Below, piece by piece: positions 1-10,749 of a stretch of 64,000 bases of DNA (position 1 is the first letter of the stretch; every line of letters starts with the position of its first letter). Under the pieces are notes generated by a model. That model was not told the DNA's origin. It saw only the letters and a program-made list of their open reading frames with translations, and did no database searches. Position numbers and translations under genes: made by a program. The stretch comes from Morchella semilibera. Lineage: Eukaryota > Ascomycota > Pezizomycetes > Pezizales > Morchellaceae. The stretch is from assembly GCA_009192285.1 (NCBI GenBank), contig WBVU01000004.1, positions 1-64,000 on the forward strand. The letters run 5' to 3'.

Positions 1-1427
1 TCCCGGATCACCCGGTGCTGTCGGATTTATGATAGCAGGTTACGCGAAGCCGGTATGGCCATCGTCACCGCATAACAGTAAATGATATGAACAATCAGTA
101 TTATCACGGTGATAAAGGAGCTCTCCAGGAGAATTTTCACTTACCCGAGAGCCCTATAAAACCACGTTTGGTTAAAGAAACAGAGTTTTTATATCACTGA
201 TAACTGCGAGACAGATATACACGATCGGCATGATATGAGGTTGCCGAAAACTCGCAGGGAATCTTATACGTGAGATAGGACATGATAGAATAATACCTGA
301 ATAATTGCTTAATTGCAGCTACTACCGGTATCATCAGCAGTATCGTGATAGTGCAAGACCGCTAGTCTCAGAGCGACTGGGAGATGGGCTATTGGAGATT
401 TGGTGACGTCAAAGGATCGCTAGGACTTTTTTATCTTATATGCACCCTGTTCCTACCTCTCACGGTGATTCCTAGGCTTCCCGTATGGATTCCTATCCTT
501 CCCCCAATAGTTTAGGATGAATTGATTGCTACGAGATACGAGAATTCAGTCTGGGTTCCTAGGATTCATTGGATTATTGGTGGTGGATGTGGGTGGTTAC
601 CTGCCTTGAGTTACCCTACCTAACTCAATGATTTAGGTTACCCTGCCTCCATATGCACGCCGAGACTGAATTTGACGCACGACCAACACCCCCTCGTAAT
701 CTCAACAACCGCACAAGATATTAAAATTCTGAGTAGACAGAATGATCAAGAGGGCACTGTTTACCTTATATCCAAGAGATCGGCGTTATCAATTGAACGG
801 TGCTTGCACTCCCGGTCCCTTTTTAGCCCCAAAAATTTCCAAGAGTTTAGGACGGTTGCCACCCAACTTTTGGTTACATCTCGTCCTAAACTTAAAAAAT
901 TTGGCAAGTATAGCCCTGTTTGAGCAGCGCTGATTATCACACAGATTTCTATGCTTGGAGAGAACCGACTTCTTTGAACCTGATTAGTGCAGGATAGGTA
1001 TTGCAGGACTAGCTTATAAAAAGGAAAGGTATACATATAAGAAAGGAAGACTAGAACAGAAATTGTAACAAAGAAAACAGATGAATAATCCTAGACACTA
1101 TAATCTCAAGAATATAACCTAAAAAAAGGATAAGTCCAATGTCCTTCTGTAGAACTTGTGGTATCCTCCATCATTGTGCAAATTCTTGAAAAGAAGACCA
1201 GTTATGGTGGAGCACTCATACCCTAGCCACACTCCATCACCACTCCGCATGCCCCATTTGGGCGCCGGGTACATGGAAAACTCTCCCCACGAGCAGAAAC
1301 CATCCCACATGCCAATCCAGGAAAGGAAACCACGATCAATATCCCCTAAATTTCCTCATCGGGAGAACTCGGCCACCTAGAAGCCTACCCACTCGGCCAT
1401 CCAGGGGCTGTGTTTGGGAGGTAGTTC
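1..1427. other. No gene recognised
   Basis: I see no convincing coding region here; the short open frames lack domain motifs and intron support. The stretch near 590-720 (ending in a run that reads like ctcaatctcaac-type sequence) loosely resembles 13455-13540, where similar phrases such as gttaccctacc, acgccgag and cataatctcaa recur in the same order. It is probably a low-copy dispersed repeat whose type I cannot name. Confidence 0.4.
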
Positions 1428-4400
1428 CTATCGCAGGAATTTTTTTTTGGTATAGTTCTTGGATGATTTTTTATACATTTGAGCTAGTACTTTCAGAACA
1501 AACTTCGTATGCCGTTCGTTCACTGAATGGATATCGGCACCGTGAGTGAGAAGCAGCCGTACGATTTTGATCCCCCACTCGCCCTCGCTGCATGCAGTGT
1601 TTAAAGCATTTCCGAATTTACCACCATCTGCATTGATATCGGCGCCGTTATCGAGAAGTAGCTGTACGAGCTTGATCCCACAATCGCCATGTTCGCATGC
1701 ATGCTTTACAGCATTTCCGTCTATACCACCTACGGCATGAATATAGGCGTCCGTATCGAGAGGTGGCTGTACGACCTCGACCGCTTTACCGACAAAAGCC
1801 GAGCACGCATAGTTTAAAGCATTTCCATGTTCACCACCATCTGCATTGACATCGGCGCCGTTATCGAGAAGTAGCTGTACGAGCTTGATCCCACAATCGC
1901 CCTGTTCGCATGCATAGTTTAAAGCATTTCCGTGTTTACCACCTACGGCATGAACATCGGCGCCGTTATCGAGAAGTAGCTGTACGACCTTGATCTCTTC
2001 ATCGCCCTGTTTGCATGCATAGTTTAAAGCATTCCCGTGTTTACCACCTACGGCATGAACATCGGCACCGTTACGGAGAAGCAGCTGCACGACTTCGAAC
2101 CCTTTATCGGCATGTTTGCATGCATAGTTCAAAGCATTTCCGTGTTTACCACCATCTGCATTGACATCGGCGCCGTTATCGAGAAGTAGCTGTACGACCT
2201 TGATCCCTTCATCGCCATTTTCGCATGCATAGCTCAAAGCATTTCCGAATATACCACCTGTGGCATTGACATCGGCGCCCCTGCGAAGAAGTAGCCGCAC
2301 GAGCTTGATACGTTCATCGCCACAGATGCATGCGGTATTTAAAGCATTGCCGTATTCACCAGCTACGGCATTGACATCTGCGCCTTCATGGAGAAGTAGT
2401 TGTACAAGCTTGACCCCCCCATCGCGATTGTAGCACGCGGCTGTTAAAGCATTTCCGTATTCACCACCTCCGGCATTAACATCGGCGCCGTTATCGAGAA
2501 GTAGCTGTACAAGCTTGATCCCTTCATCGCTACTGGAGCATGCGGTGTTTAAAGCATTTCCGTATCCACCACCTGTGGCATGAACATCGGCGCCATTATC
2601 GAGAAGTAGCTGTACGAGATTGAGTCCGATATCACCATGCTCGCATGCCAACAGTATGGGTGAAGGGCTGCTCCCCATACCGGTGTAACTCGGAGATCGG
2701 AAATGGACATCAGCACCCACATCTAGGAGTCCCCGCGCAACGTGTTCTCTACAGCCACTGACTGCCCCCAGCAGAGCATTTCCTAGGGCCTCGCCGCTCC
2801 CTTCCCCTTTTGCCCTCTCCTTGTAAAGGCACTGCAAGTCCACGACTAACCCGAAATAGGCTGACAAAAAGAATTTATTCGCCGAATACCCTTTCAGTAC
2901 CCTCATTGGAGAATGATGAAACTTAACCCCCCTCATGGTATGACGCGCCCATAATTGGTAATTTCTTCGCCCCCTCAAGCAAAAGTTGCTCATTAACGGT
3001 ACCTGCAAAGCTGTATCCACCTTTGATGCGTGCTTAACCCAGTTCATAGACATTGCATATGTAATAAATGGATTTTTGTCGTGTAGTATATCACCCTCGA
3101 GATTTTTCGAATCGAAATCAGGAAGTTTAAGATATGTAAGGCAATCTCGAGCTAATCTCGTGTGGGCTTTGGACGGGTCGATCAATAGTGAGCCTGAGGA
3201 CTCGTACTTCAACAAAAAATCTTTTACAGACTGGTGAATGAACTGAACAATGCCGCTAGATGCATTTGAGGCGAACTCCGACTCCCCATCTAAGCAATAC
3301 ACCACAAATTCACCTGACCCCCCTGAGATAAAGTCCACATCTGCATGATCCATGGGTTTCCGGGCTTCCCGCCGTATCTCTACTAATCCACCCGAAAATG
3401 TGCTTATTCTTCTTTCCAAACTCTTCAATTCCTTGACCTCATTCTCAGGAGCGATTTCTAACGACGCAAGGTTGACCGGAGATGGCTCGCGGCCCATCAA
3501 AATTGCATATCGAAAGTCCACCAATGACAACGCTCCTTCCGCAAAGAGCACCCATTCTAGCATTCTCATTTTCTCATCACCAGTTTTGATATTCAGCCTC
3601 TTGATGATAAGGTCATAAAAATCATCTAGGCCCTTCGGAATAGACTCGAGTACCGCTTTCAACTCCTGCTCAGTGCCTACAAGTAGATCACTTGTCCTGA
3701 GCTCATCCACAACTAGCTTAACCCAAAGAAATACACCCTGTGACAGGGTTTTTATTTCCGAGATAAAGTCATTCAAGAACTCCGAGGTCTGACTTTCCTC
3801 AAAAAAATATAGATATCATTGCCGTTCAGTTCCTCCAACATCATCTGTGGATATTTGCCACCACCAAAAAGAATCATGAATATACCGGTTGGACGACTCG
3901 TGATAGCGATTCGAGGTTTGGAAGAGTGTTCGACTAAATCCTTGATAACAAAGTTGAGAATTTTATCTCTGTCCTCATCACATTCATCGAAGGCGTCAAT
4001 CACGATCTTTGGCGATCCGATCCGGGGATCACTAAGCATCGAGAGCAAGCATTGTTGCAAGGTATCTATAGAAAGAGGCACTTTCCCCCCATATTTATCT
4101 TCCTTTTCTTTCGGGATCTTGGAATATAACACTGGTATCTGCTCAAGAACCTGGTAGAGCATTGCTTGGAGGAAAGCCCTTTCTGATCTTAGCTCCGGAC
4201 TCCCACGGTCATGGAAGAAGAAGCTTAATATAATATCGGTACGTTGCCTGTTGCTCGGTTTTCTGTGATATCCTTTTGCCTGTTTCTCGGATATGCGGCT
4301 AAGTAGGTGCTTTGCAAAAGCCGATTTTCCTGAACCCGGCTTCCTAGATATTTAAATCACTTGTGATTCTTCCTGCATCCATTCTTGAACAGTACGATTG

Positions 4401-5834
4401 CTATCTATCCACTCAAATGTCGATCTATATGGCTCGTCTATCATGTCCCGACGACCTTCCGACCCAGGCAGGTAGAGAGACTGTTTTATTTCTACAATTT
4501 AGTGTTGTTAGAATGAGAACCTTCTAAGCTTGATATGGACCACGTACCGTTCTGAGCGGGAGTTACCACAACAGCCTGTTCTGGAATATATGTCAGTCCT
4601 TCTTATATCTAGTGGATTGGAGTCATTGAACGAAGAAACAAGTTTGGAAAAAGGGGGATAATTCAATACTCCTCTTTTGTGTCTCACACATACATCGATA
4701 TAGGATAAATTAGAAGTCTTACTAACCACGTTCAATTTTATTCACCATTTTGGCTAGCTGCCGTAACACTTGTGGGTAATTACCCCGTGTCTCCGATCCG
4801 AACTTGTTCATCACGATATGATTCGCGTCCAACGGTACTCTTTTCATTCCTGGGTTAGTGCTCGAGTCTTGGTCAACACCCTAGAGAAAATAATTATAAG
4901 TATAGCTTCCCAAAAAAAGGAATTTAATCTGGAGATATACCAAAAGGAGAGGCAGCCCGACGACCTCGGTCTTATATGTTTCAAAAAAATCCACCGTTTG
5001 GAGATGTTTGAAGCCACGCAAGAATTTATCATTCAAATCCCTGAGTTCCCTCGCCCCTTGTTGCAATGATTCCAAAAGGTCTGTGCTAGAGCCAAGCCAA
5101 TATGTGCAGAATGAAATCACCATCCCCCAGGTTGTTAGCTGGGAGCCGTAATGCGGAACACCGAGAAATATCACGCCATGCGCCGATTCTTGGATGGAGT
5201 GGAATGCGGGATCATTTCCCTTTTCCGTCGCAGAGACTAGTGCCTTACGACTATCAGCGGAGAGAATAGTATTTATTATAAGATATTACCGGCCTACCTG
5301 CTTAATTATAATACCACCAAAGCTGTGCCCGATGAAAATAATTGGGCGTTCTATTTCCTATATATTTTAGGTCAGTGTGAGTTAACTTAATATCATCTAT
5401 GACATTGCTGCTGCCTCCCCACGATCGGCATGATAGGGATCTAGAACGTACTTCAGGTTTTCTCCTATTATTACTCAAGAAATCCAGCATTTGCTCCCCG
5501 CAGATCCTGACAGATTTGACCGGTGCATTTCGCATCCATGCGGGATTGTGATTATAGGCCATAATACGAGCCCTCGGAAACGACTTCGGAAGAAAGTCCT
5601 TCAGCCACATGTATTTCTTTTCAGTTTTTGCATCTTCGAATGTCCATGCCCAAGAAGGATTTGATCCAAGGCCATGTACTGCAACAATACTGCAGACCAA
5701 ATTAGTTCAATACACCCCGAAGTGGAATTTCTGGGTCCAGTATGCGTCCTGACTTACTCGACGCTGATCTCGTCATCCTCAACATCTCTGTAAAGGATAT
5801 CAATCCCATAATCCACTTCTAGTCTTGGGCGCAA
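1428..5834 (-). pseudogene. Fungal NLR: SesB-like esterase, NACHT NTPase, ankyrin repeats (probably disabled)
   Basis: Expected role: an intracellular fungal NOD-like receptor, in which ankyrin repeats sense a ligand, the NACHT oligomerises and the N-terminal alpha/beta hydrolase acts as effector. Exons read on the minus strand are: about 5758-5834 (start unresolved), 5452-5689, 5298-5357, 4941-5243, 4880-4727 and 4491-1428. The introns have GT-AG ends and matching phases. The esterase part shows VAVHGLGSNP, the nucleophile elbow GHSFGG (exon 5298-5357), and IFLGVPHYG. A short linker precedes RKPGSGKS (Walker A, first Gly replaced by Arg) and KIVIDAFDECDED (Walker B), then GVFLWVKLVV. About twelve ankyrin repeats end the protein. 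Two lesions are visible: an in-frame TAA at 4352-4354 just before the P-loop, where this family usually has Trp, and a frame change at the A7 run 3801-3807. Either could be a true mutation or an assembly error. The domain calls are firm; function is inferred from family. Confidence 0.87.
1520..2690 (-). repeat. Ankyrin-coding tandem repeat, 105-bp period, about 12 units
   Basis: The 3' part of the NLR gene is a tandem array of about twelve 35-codon ankyrin units. Most read GNALNYAC, about six variable residues, KLVQLLLDNGADVNA, then GG. The skeleton is nearly identical between units, also at DNA level (for example ttatcgagaagtagctgtac recurs), while the residues after NYAC differ (ENGDEG, KHADKG, KQGDEE, EQGDCG). 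Unit 9 is eroded (VVQPPLDTDAYIHA). Homogenised, high-identity repeats like this are typical of rapidly evolving fungal NLR sensor domains; the inference here is unequal crossing-over or gene conversion with diversity kept at a few positions. Confidence 0.9.
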
Positions 5835-6168
5835 TTATCGGATTAAAAGAATCTGTAAAGGCGACCGAGCCAGCGTAATCAAACTGAACACGATGTACGC
5901 CATGAAAGTGATTGACCAGTGGTGGTCTTCAGTGGGGTGTCTTTTCGATAACCGCATCCCCCAGAACGCCGTGCATAGCATGATCAAGGCATGAAACCTT
6001 GGCTGTGGGCTGGTGGTCAGAGATAGTAGCCCGATAGCCCCTACAATGAGGGGGGTATTCCAACTGTCCATGTAGCTCATTTGTGTCGTTTTGCGAAGGC
6101 TTATACAATCCGAAGGCTATTGAGTTGTACTCTAAGTGTCGTTGTAGAGGTATAAATGGAGCTGCCAT
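5835..6168 (-). other. Possible small membrane-protein remnant
   Basis: Two overlapping minus-strand frames (5835-6080 and 5929-6168) are open. The 81-residue frame is hydrophobic, with segments such as PLIVGAIGLLSL and FMAYIVFSLITLA that could span a membrane. I recognise no family and no intron model joins it to a larger gene. It may be a fragment of a membrane protein, or chance. Bases 6169-6520 hold nothing I can identify. Confidence 0.2.
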
Positions 6169-6523
6169 TATTCAATTTTGGCAATTGCGTATTCCTGAAT
6201 GGTATCGCTTTATTCACGTACTGCACCTATCAGTGATTGGGTGTGTAATCTTTGCCCAATATACATACCTAGCTAAATCCGTCCGATCCGCGTAAAGTGC
6301 TGAACTACATGTTGATCGATGTATGTACTTGTCTACCAGGGTAAGAACCAGTGAATTCATGCACCTGCCTAAAGACCTGCTCCCGCCACATTGGATAATT
6401 CCAAACTAGCCGCTCGATCCCGGGTGAGAGCCTACAAAAGGATCTGATTGGGCGGATGATATAATTTTTTGAAAAAATAACACTTGGCAGCCAACTTGAA
6501 GCAGGTATCCTCTTTTCTACTAT

Positions 6524-7132
6524 CGTTTTTTTAGCTGTTTATCTAGTCTGACAGCGGACTTAGACTCCAATTCTGCATGTCTAATCAAGAAGACTCCGCA
6601 CATAATTGGTAGCCATATCCTTCACATACCGCAAAAACTTGAGAAATTGGCTATCTCCGGCCAAGGATTACCTCCTTCACGATTGGTTGAAGGGCGTAGA
6701 TCAGGTCTGCTTATAGCAATCTCGACCCCACATGCATAGCCAATTTTTCGAGTAATGGAGGTACTTCATTCTAGGCGGGAACCCCCATTTATCCAACTGA
6801 ATTATCTATTACACTATCGACGCCTTCTCCTCTGCAGGTGTAAGTGATTGCTGATTGATAGGCGCTTGTGATTTAGGCTGGATTCCTGCAAGGCGATTCC
6901 TGAGCTCTCCATAGGTAATATTATATGCAGTAGCCGCATCCCTAATATTTTTGAACTTTCCCTTTTTATAGTCTTTGACTGCAGCTGCAATCCTTTCCTC
7001 ATTGCCAGGAATTTTTTTTGAGCCTTTCCGAGTCATTGTAGGATGCTGAAGTATGAGTGTTGAACGAGTTTTTACTCTTTCCTCCCTTGGTTTAAGCGGG
7101 GTTTGCTTAGTCCTTTTCATGGTGTTGATCAT
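6524..7132 (-). mobile_element. Pogo/Fot1-type DNA transposon remnant (transposase DNA-binding half)
   Basis: The ATG at 7132 opens a 107-codon frame containing a psq-type helix-turn-helix: ERIAAAVKDYKKGKFKNIRD, then AATAYNITYGELRNRLAG and LTPAEEKASIV. After ASIV come two consecutive stops (TAA TAG, where family members have Glu-Trp), and the same frame continues with IIQLDKWGFPPRMKYL. Further downstream a shifted frame gives FLIRHAELESKSAVRLDKQL, the second CENP-B-like helix-turn-helix of pogo transposases. The stops lie where Trp or Glu codons are expected, and the DDE catalytic domain is not seen. I did not find convincing terminal inverted repeats. This is a decayed class II element, not a host regulator. 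Confidence 0.75.
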
Positions 7133-7652
7133 TTCCCCGGTGGAATACGTTATTCAGCAGTTATTTTCCCGGATTTTTAGGAAAATGATTGGATTTTTTT
7201 GAATGAGAATATGTAAAGTGTCTCCATACTTCTTTCCCCTATACAAATCTTGCAGGCAAAGCCAAAAATTAAAATTCATGGGATGCTTTTAGTTGCCACA
7301 CATTGCGCCAATACAAATTTACCCAACTAACATAGGTGTCTCGGTTGCTAAACCGGTATTAGGGTGTAGCAAAAAGTGATAAGACAAATATATATATTTA
7401 CCGTAACAATAACTAAGATTTTGGTCACCCACTGTCAGAAGGTTTTCGGGTCACGTGAAGCTGACTAATTAGGTCGGTTGCTCCGACTCAGCCAGCAGCT
7501 GCTGGAGGAGCGAAGGTTTACACTAGCAACCAACAATCACAATATCTTCTGGTGCGAAGTATATCTTTAGTCCTGAGGACAGGTGTTGTTATCATGAGCC
7601 AAAATCAAAACTCGAACGATATCAATTTATGTCTGAAGTCTCCTCAGTCTCC
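7133..7652. other. No gene recognised
   Basis: AT-rich sequence without a supportable coding region or RNA gene. A GC-richer stretch at 7440-7510 contains the short palindrome cagcagctgctg, but I cannot assign it to a known element. Confidence 0.4.
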
Positions 7653-7742
7653 TATCACGGCTCAGACTTCAGCACCCCACCTTCCGCCAAGGCGCCTCCA
7701 GAACAAGGGTTGTTAGGTAGAATCGGTCGATGCCGGAATCAG
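7653..7742 (+). mobile_element. Fragment of LTR family 2 (5' end only)
   Basis: From TATCACGGCTC onward the sequence follows the start of the LTR-2 family seen whole at 38634-39122 and 44698-45186 (cgccaaggcg, gaacaagggttgtt, tcggtcgatg). Similarity stops near 7742. It is an old, incomplete copy. Its missing downstream portion may be the separate piece at about 8811-8993, which would mean that about 1 kb, including the minisatellite, lies inside it. Confidence 0.6.
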
Positions 7743-8084
7743 GTGACCTCAAGAAGTCTGCGTCGGGTGCGGGTGCGTCTTGCGCCTCTAAAAAGTAACA
7801 GGTCGCATTTGGCTCGTCTAAGCTCTTCTAATCTCGTCCTAGGATTGACAGGATGGGAAAATTATTTTTATATTCCTCCAAAATATGATATGTCGGCAGA
7901 AAAGTGATATGCCGGATGACGCTAGTCCAGATTGGGACTAGCTCATGTCATTCACGTCATTCTTGGCGCAGTTTCCAGGTCTTAAGCACCCCCGCCGCCG
8001 CCTCCACCTCCATCTTCACCTCCACATCCATCTCTATCTTCCTACCCCATATTCCGACACCTATGCTAATGTCTATATAGAGTC

Positions 8085-8460
8085 CTACGCCTAAACCCAC
8101 GCCCAAATCACCGCCATGGACACGCCCAAATCGACGCCCAAATCACCGCCATAGACACGCCCAAATCACCGCCATAGACACGCCCAAATCGACACCATAG
8201 ACACGCCCAAATCGACGCCCAAATCGACGCCGCCCAAATCGACGCCTAGGACATACCCAAATAGAGGCCATGGACACGCCCGAATCGACGTCATGGACAC
8301 ACCCAAATTGACGCCATGGACACGCCCGAATAGACGCCATGTACACACCCATTATAACACCTAGGACAGCCTAGGACACGCCCAAATCGACGTCATGGAC
8401 ATGCCCGAATCGACACCCCAAATCGACGCCGTGGACATGCTCTAGGACACGCTCAAATCA
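8085..8460. repeat. Minisatellite, cgacgccatggacacgccc-type unit
   Basis: About 375 bp built from an imperfect 12-24 bp motif combining gacacgcccaaat with cgacgccatg or caccgccatag. Units vary in length and order, so both 18-bp and 24-bp spacings occur. The neighbouring open frames on the minus strand (repeats of RACPWRRFG type) are by-products of the repeat. No array of constant repeats with unique spacers is present. Confidence 0.85.
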
Positions 8461-8810
8461 GCGACTTCTAGGTAAGGAGGTGGGCGCGCGGGCAGTCGCG
8501 CAGGCGGGCAGTTGCGCAGGCATATACTTTGTACATAAAATTATATTACATAGCATTAAATAAACAATGTACCGTTAATCACCTCAACTGTCTAATCGTC
8601 AGTGTGACGTCAATTCCCAGCGAAAATTAGCGTCAAGGTTCTGCCATGACCACTAGCCTGGCAAAAGGTACAAGACGAGGTTTTGGAGACTAAAGACGAG
8701 ATTTTGGAGACTAATGACGAGAAGTCCGTCTTGGGAGCCCAAGACTATCTTGTGCCAATTATGGCGCCTGGGCGCCACAAGACGCAGCCCTATTTTTTGC
8801 TGATGTATAC
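8461..8810. other. No gene recognised
   Basis: A GC-rich stretch with a duplicated phrase (gcgggcagtcgcgcag and gcgggcagttgcgcag, 8487-8518) follows the minisatellite, and then a short repeat, acgagattttggagactaa, at about 8676-8716. No coding region is supportable. Confidence 0.4.
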
Positions 8811-9240
8811 CGTTGGCTCCGGCCTCCCGACCTCATCCCTAAACCTAAACCTGAACCTGCCCCGGTCCTGAGGTGTATCCTGAGCCGAACCTGCCTCGTC
8901 CCCCGCCCCCATCCCTGAACCTGGCCCTCTCTCTAGCCCTGTCTTTGCCTGCGATCCCGCTCTCGCCTATGATCTCGATCTCGTCCCGTTAGAAACCACA
9001 AAAGGGGGACCACAGTGACTCCAGGAGCATAACAGGGGATCAACTATGAGGACAGCCCTGATCCGGAGGTTGTTGGTGCCCAGCTGCAGGAAGTTCATAT
9101 CAATATCTACGGAGAGACTGAGTAGGAAGTACAGGAGATCCAGGGTGAGCCAGAGCTGAATGAACAGGATCTCAAGTGAGATGAATGAGACGAGCAAGTC
9201 CCTACAGGATATCGCGATAGCTCTGAGCATTTAGAAGAAG
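8811..9240 (+). mobile_element. LTR family 2-like 3' end plus internal remnant
   Basis: Bases 8811-8993 carry the pyrimidine-rich 3' half of the LTR-2 type, with a few AACCTG-like hexamers and the terminal CCGTTAGA. The following bases to about 9240 have coding bias on the plus strand (acidic peptide such as PEVVGAQLQEVHINIYGE) and may be internal sequence of the same old element. It is strongly eroded and I cannot assign a protein domain. Confidence 0.45.
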
Positions 9241-9518
9241 TTATTGTGTTTATTATGAATATTTTTATTGGAATTATTTTTATTGTGATATTATTTCGTG
9301 TTTAGTGATTGCTGGACATAGATGTATTACCAAGAGCGGAATTTAACCACCAATAGCTACTAGAGGTATCATGAGTGCAATGAGAGCGTTGTGCAACAGC
9401 TATATCATTCGAGGGCGAAATAGGGCCTCTATTAATTCAGGATGAGGGGTGAGAGCATCAGGCGGCTCTAGGTAGAGTCGGCACCCTTCAGGTGAAGCCA
9501 GGGGAATCTATATATCTT

Positions 9519-9750
9519 CAGAGCTCTGTCTCTCCTATGTCTTCGCCTCTCTAGGCAACGTCTTCTTTCTGTTAGCAATCTATACCTTTGGCTCTGGCCT
9601 TCTGTCCTCGCCCTGTCCTTGAACCTGAACCTGAACCTGACCCCGTCTCGACTCCGGTGTATCCCGAGCCGAACCTGTCCCGCCCCTGCCTTGATCCTGT
9701 TCTCGCCCGCGTCTCGCCCTCTCATGCAAACCCGACCCCGCCCCGTTAGA
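9519..9750 (+). mobile_element. LTR family 2-like fragment (3' half)
   Basis: The stretch resembles the LTR-2 segment after its TATA box: cgcctctctaggcaacgtc, ttctttctgttagcaat, a short run of cctgaa hexamers, and a terminal CCGTTAGA at 9743-9750. The upstream half is absent. It is an old LTR fossil, separate from the one ending at 8993. Confidence 0.6.
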
Positions 9751-10749
9751 CATATTAAATGTTTGGCCTTTGGCCGGTGCCCTTAATGGGACTTTTTAGG
9801 AGGCGTATATTGGGTCGAATGGTAAGCGCAGGATTTGAGATTCGGTGGTGGATATCGTGGTCGGAGTGGAGAAGGATGACCCTATGTGTGGTGGTGAGCT
9901 TGAAAGCGGTGTCGGGTAGTTAATTCTAGCAGCTACGGAGGAGTAGCAATAGATCAATATATGGATTACTACCCTCAACAGAAAAGCCAGTACTCCCCCA
10001 GGGAGGATGCCTTCTCAAACCCCCGCCCCCGAAACGAGACGAGATAAAACCGCGAAACAGAATGAGAGGCTAGTACAGAGGAGAGTCAGGCTGGACATGG
10101 AGAAGGGACTTTTTCAGACTTCACCTTGCCCCCCATTCGCACTTCTAATTCCTAGTAAAACCCGATGGAATCTCAAATGGGGTTTGCACCAATTACACCA
10201 CAATTATCACAGTGGCCCGTTGACCTTTATTCCTATATCGCCCCAGCAAGTCCTACCGCTACAGTTCAAGATTAGTAAGTGGCTCGAGGTATGAGAAAAT
10301 ATGGGCAATCTGGTAGTACAAGGCTTTTTGGGGAACCTGATCCTGCCGTTATCAACAAGATCCGCCATTTGAAATCAGGACTCTCTATTAAAGCGGGTCT
10401 AGAAGATGACATAGAAATGGACCTTGAGGTGACATGCAGGAGTTTAGTACCCCAGAGGTTACATGCGTGGAGTTAGTATATAGCAAATCGAGAGAACTTC
10501 TTTTGCAATCTCAACTCTAGGTATAACCTTTAGTACGCGAGAAGACTGTTCCAAAAGATCACTTTTCATGGGAACACATGTATAACATGCAGTGTACGAG
10601 GTCCTGGGCATTCCAGCCTAACTAACGATACCACCGCTCTATCAAAGACCGGGTTCTCCAAATGGCAATAACTATAATAATAATAATATTAGTAATAATA
10701 ACAAAACGAATATAACCAGACTATAGGGCTAAACCTTCCCCATCCCCCA
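9751..10749. other. No gene recognised
   Basis: Short open frames at 10007-10294 and 10279-10476 show no domain motif or splice support. An AT-rich microsatellite (ata and ataac units) lies at about 10665-10705. No tRNA gene was recognised. Confidence 0.4.

Noticed and set aside
1540-2680. Regular repeats about 105 bp apart, at first glance like a CRISPR or satellite array
   Set aside because: The whole unit is coding on the minus strand as ankyrin repeats, with no constant-repeat/variable-spacer structure.
8085-8460. Open frames of Trp/Arg-rich peptide in the minisatellite
   Set aside because: They arise from the repeat in all frames and lack any start, splice or domain support.
9817-9880. 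tRNA-like phrase (gggtcgaatggtaagcgc ... ggatttgagattcgg)
   Set aside because: No acceptor stem or anticodon arm could be paired; box spacing is wrong.
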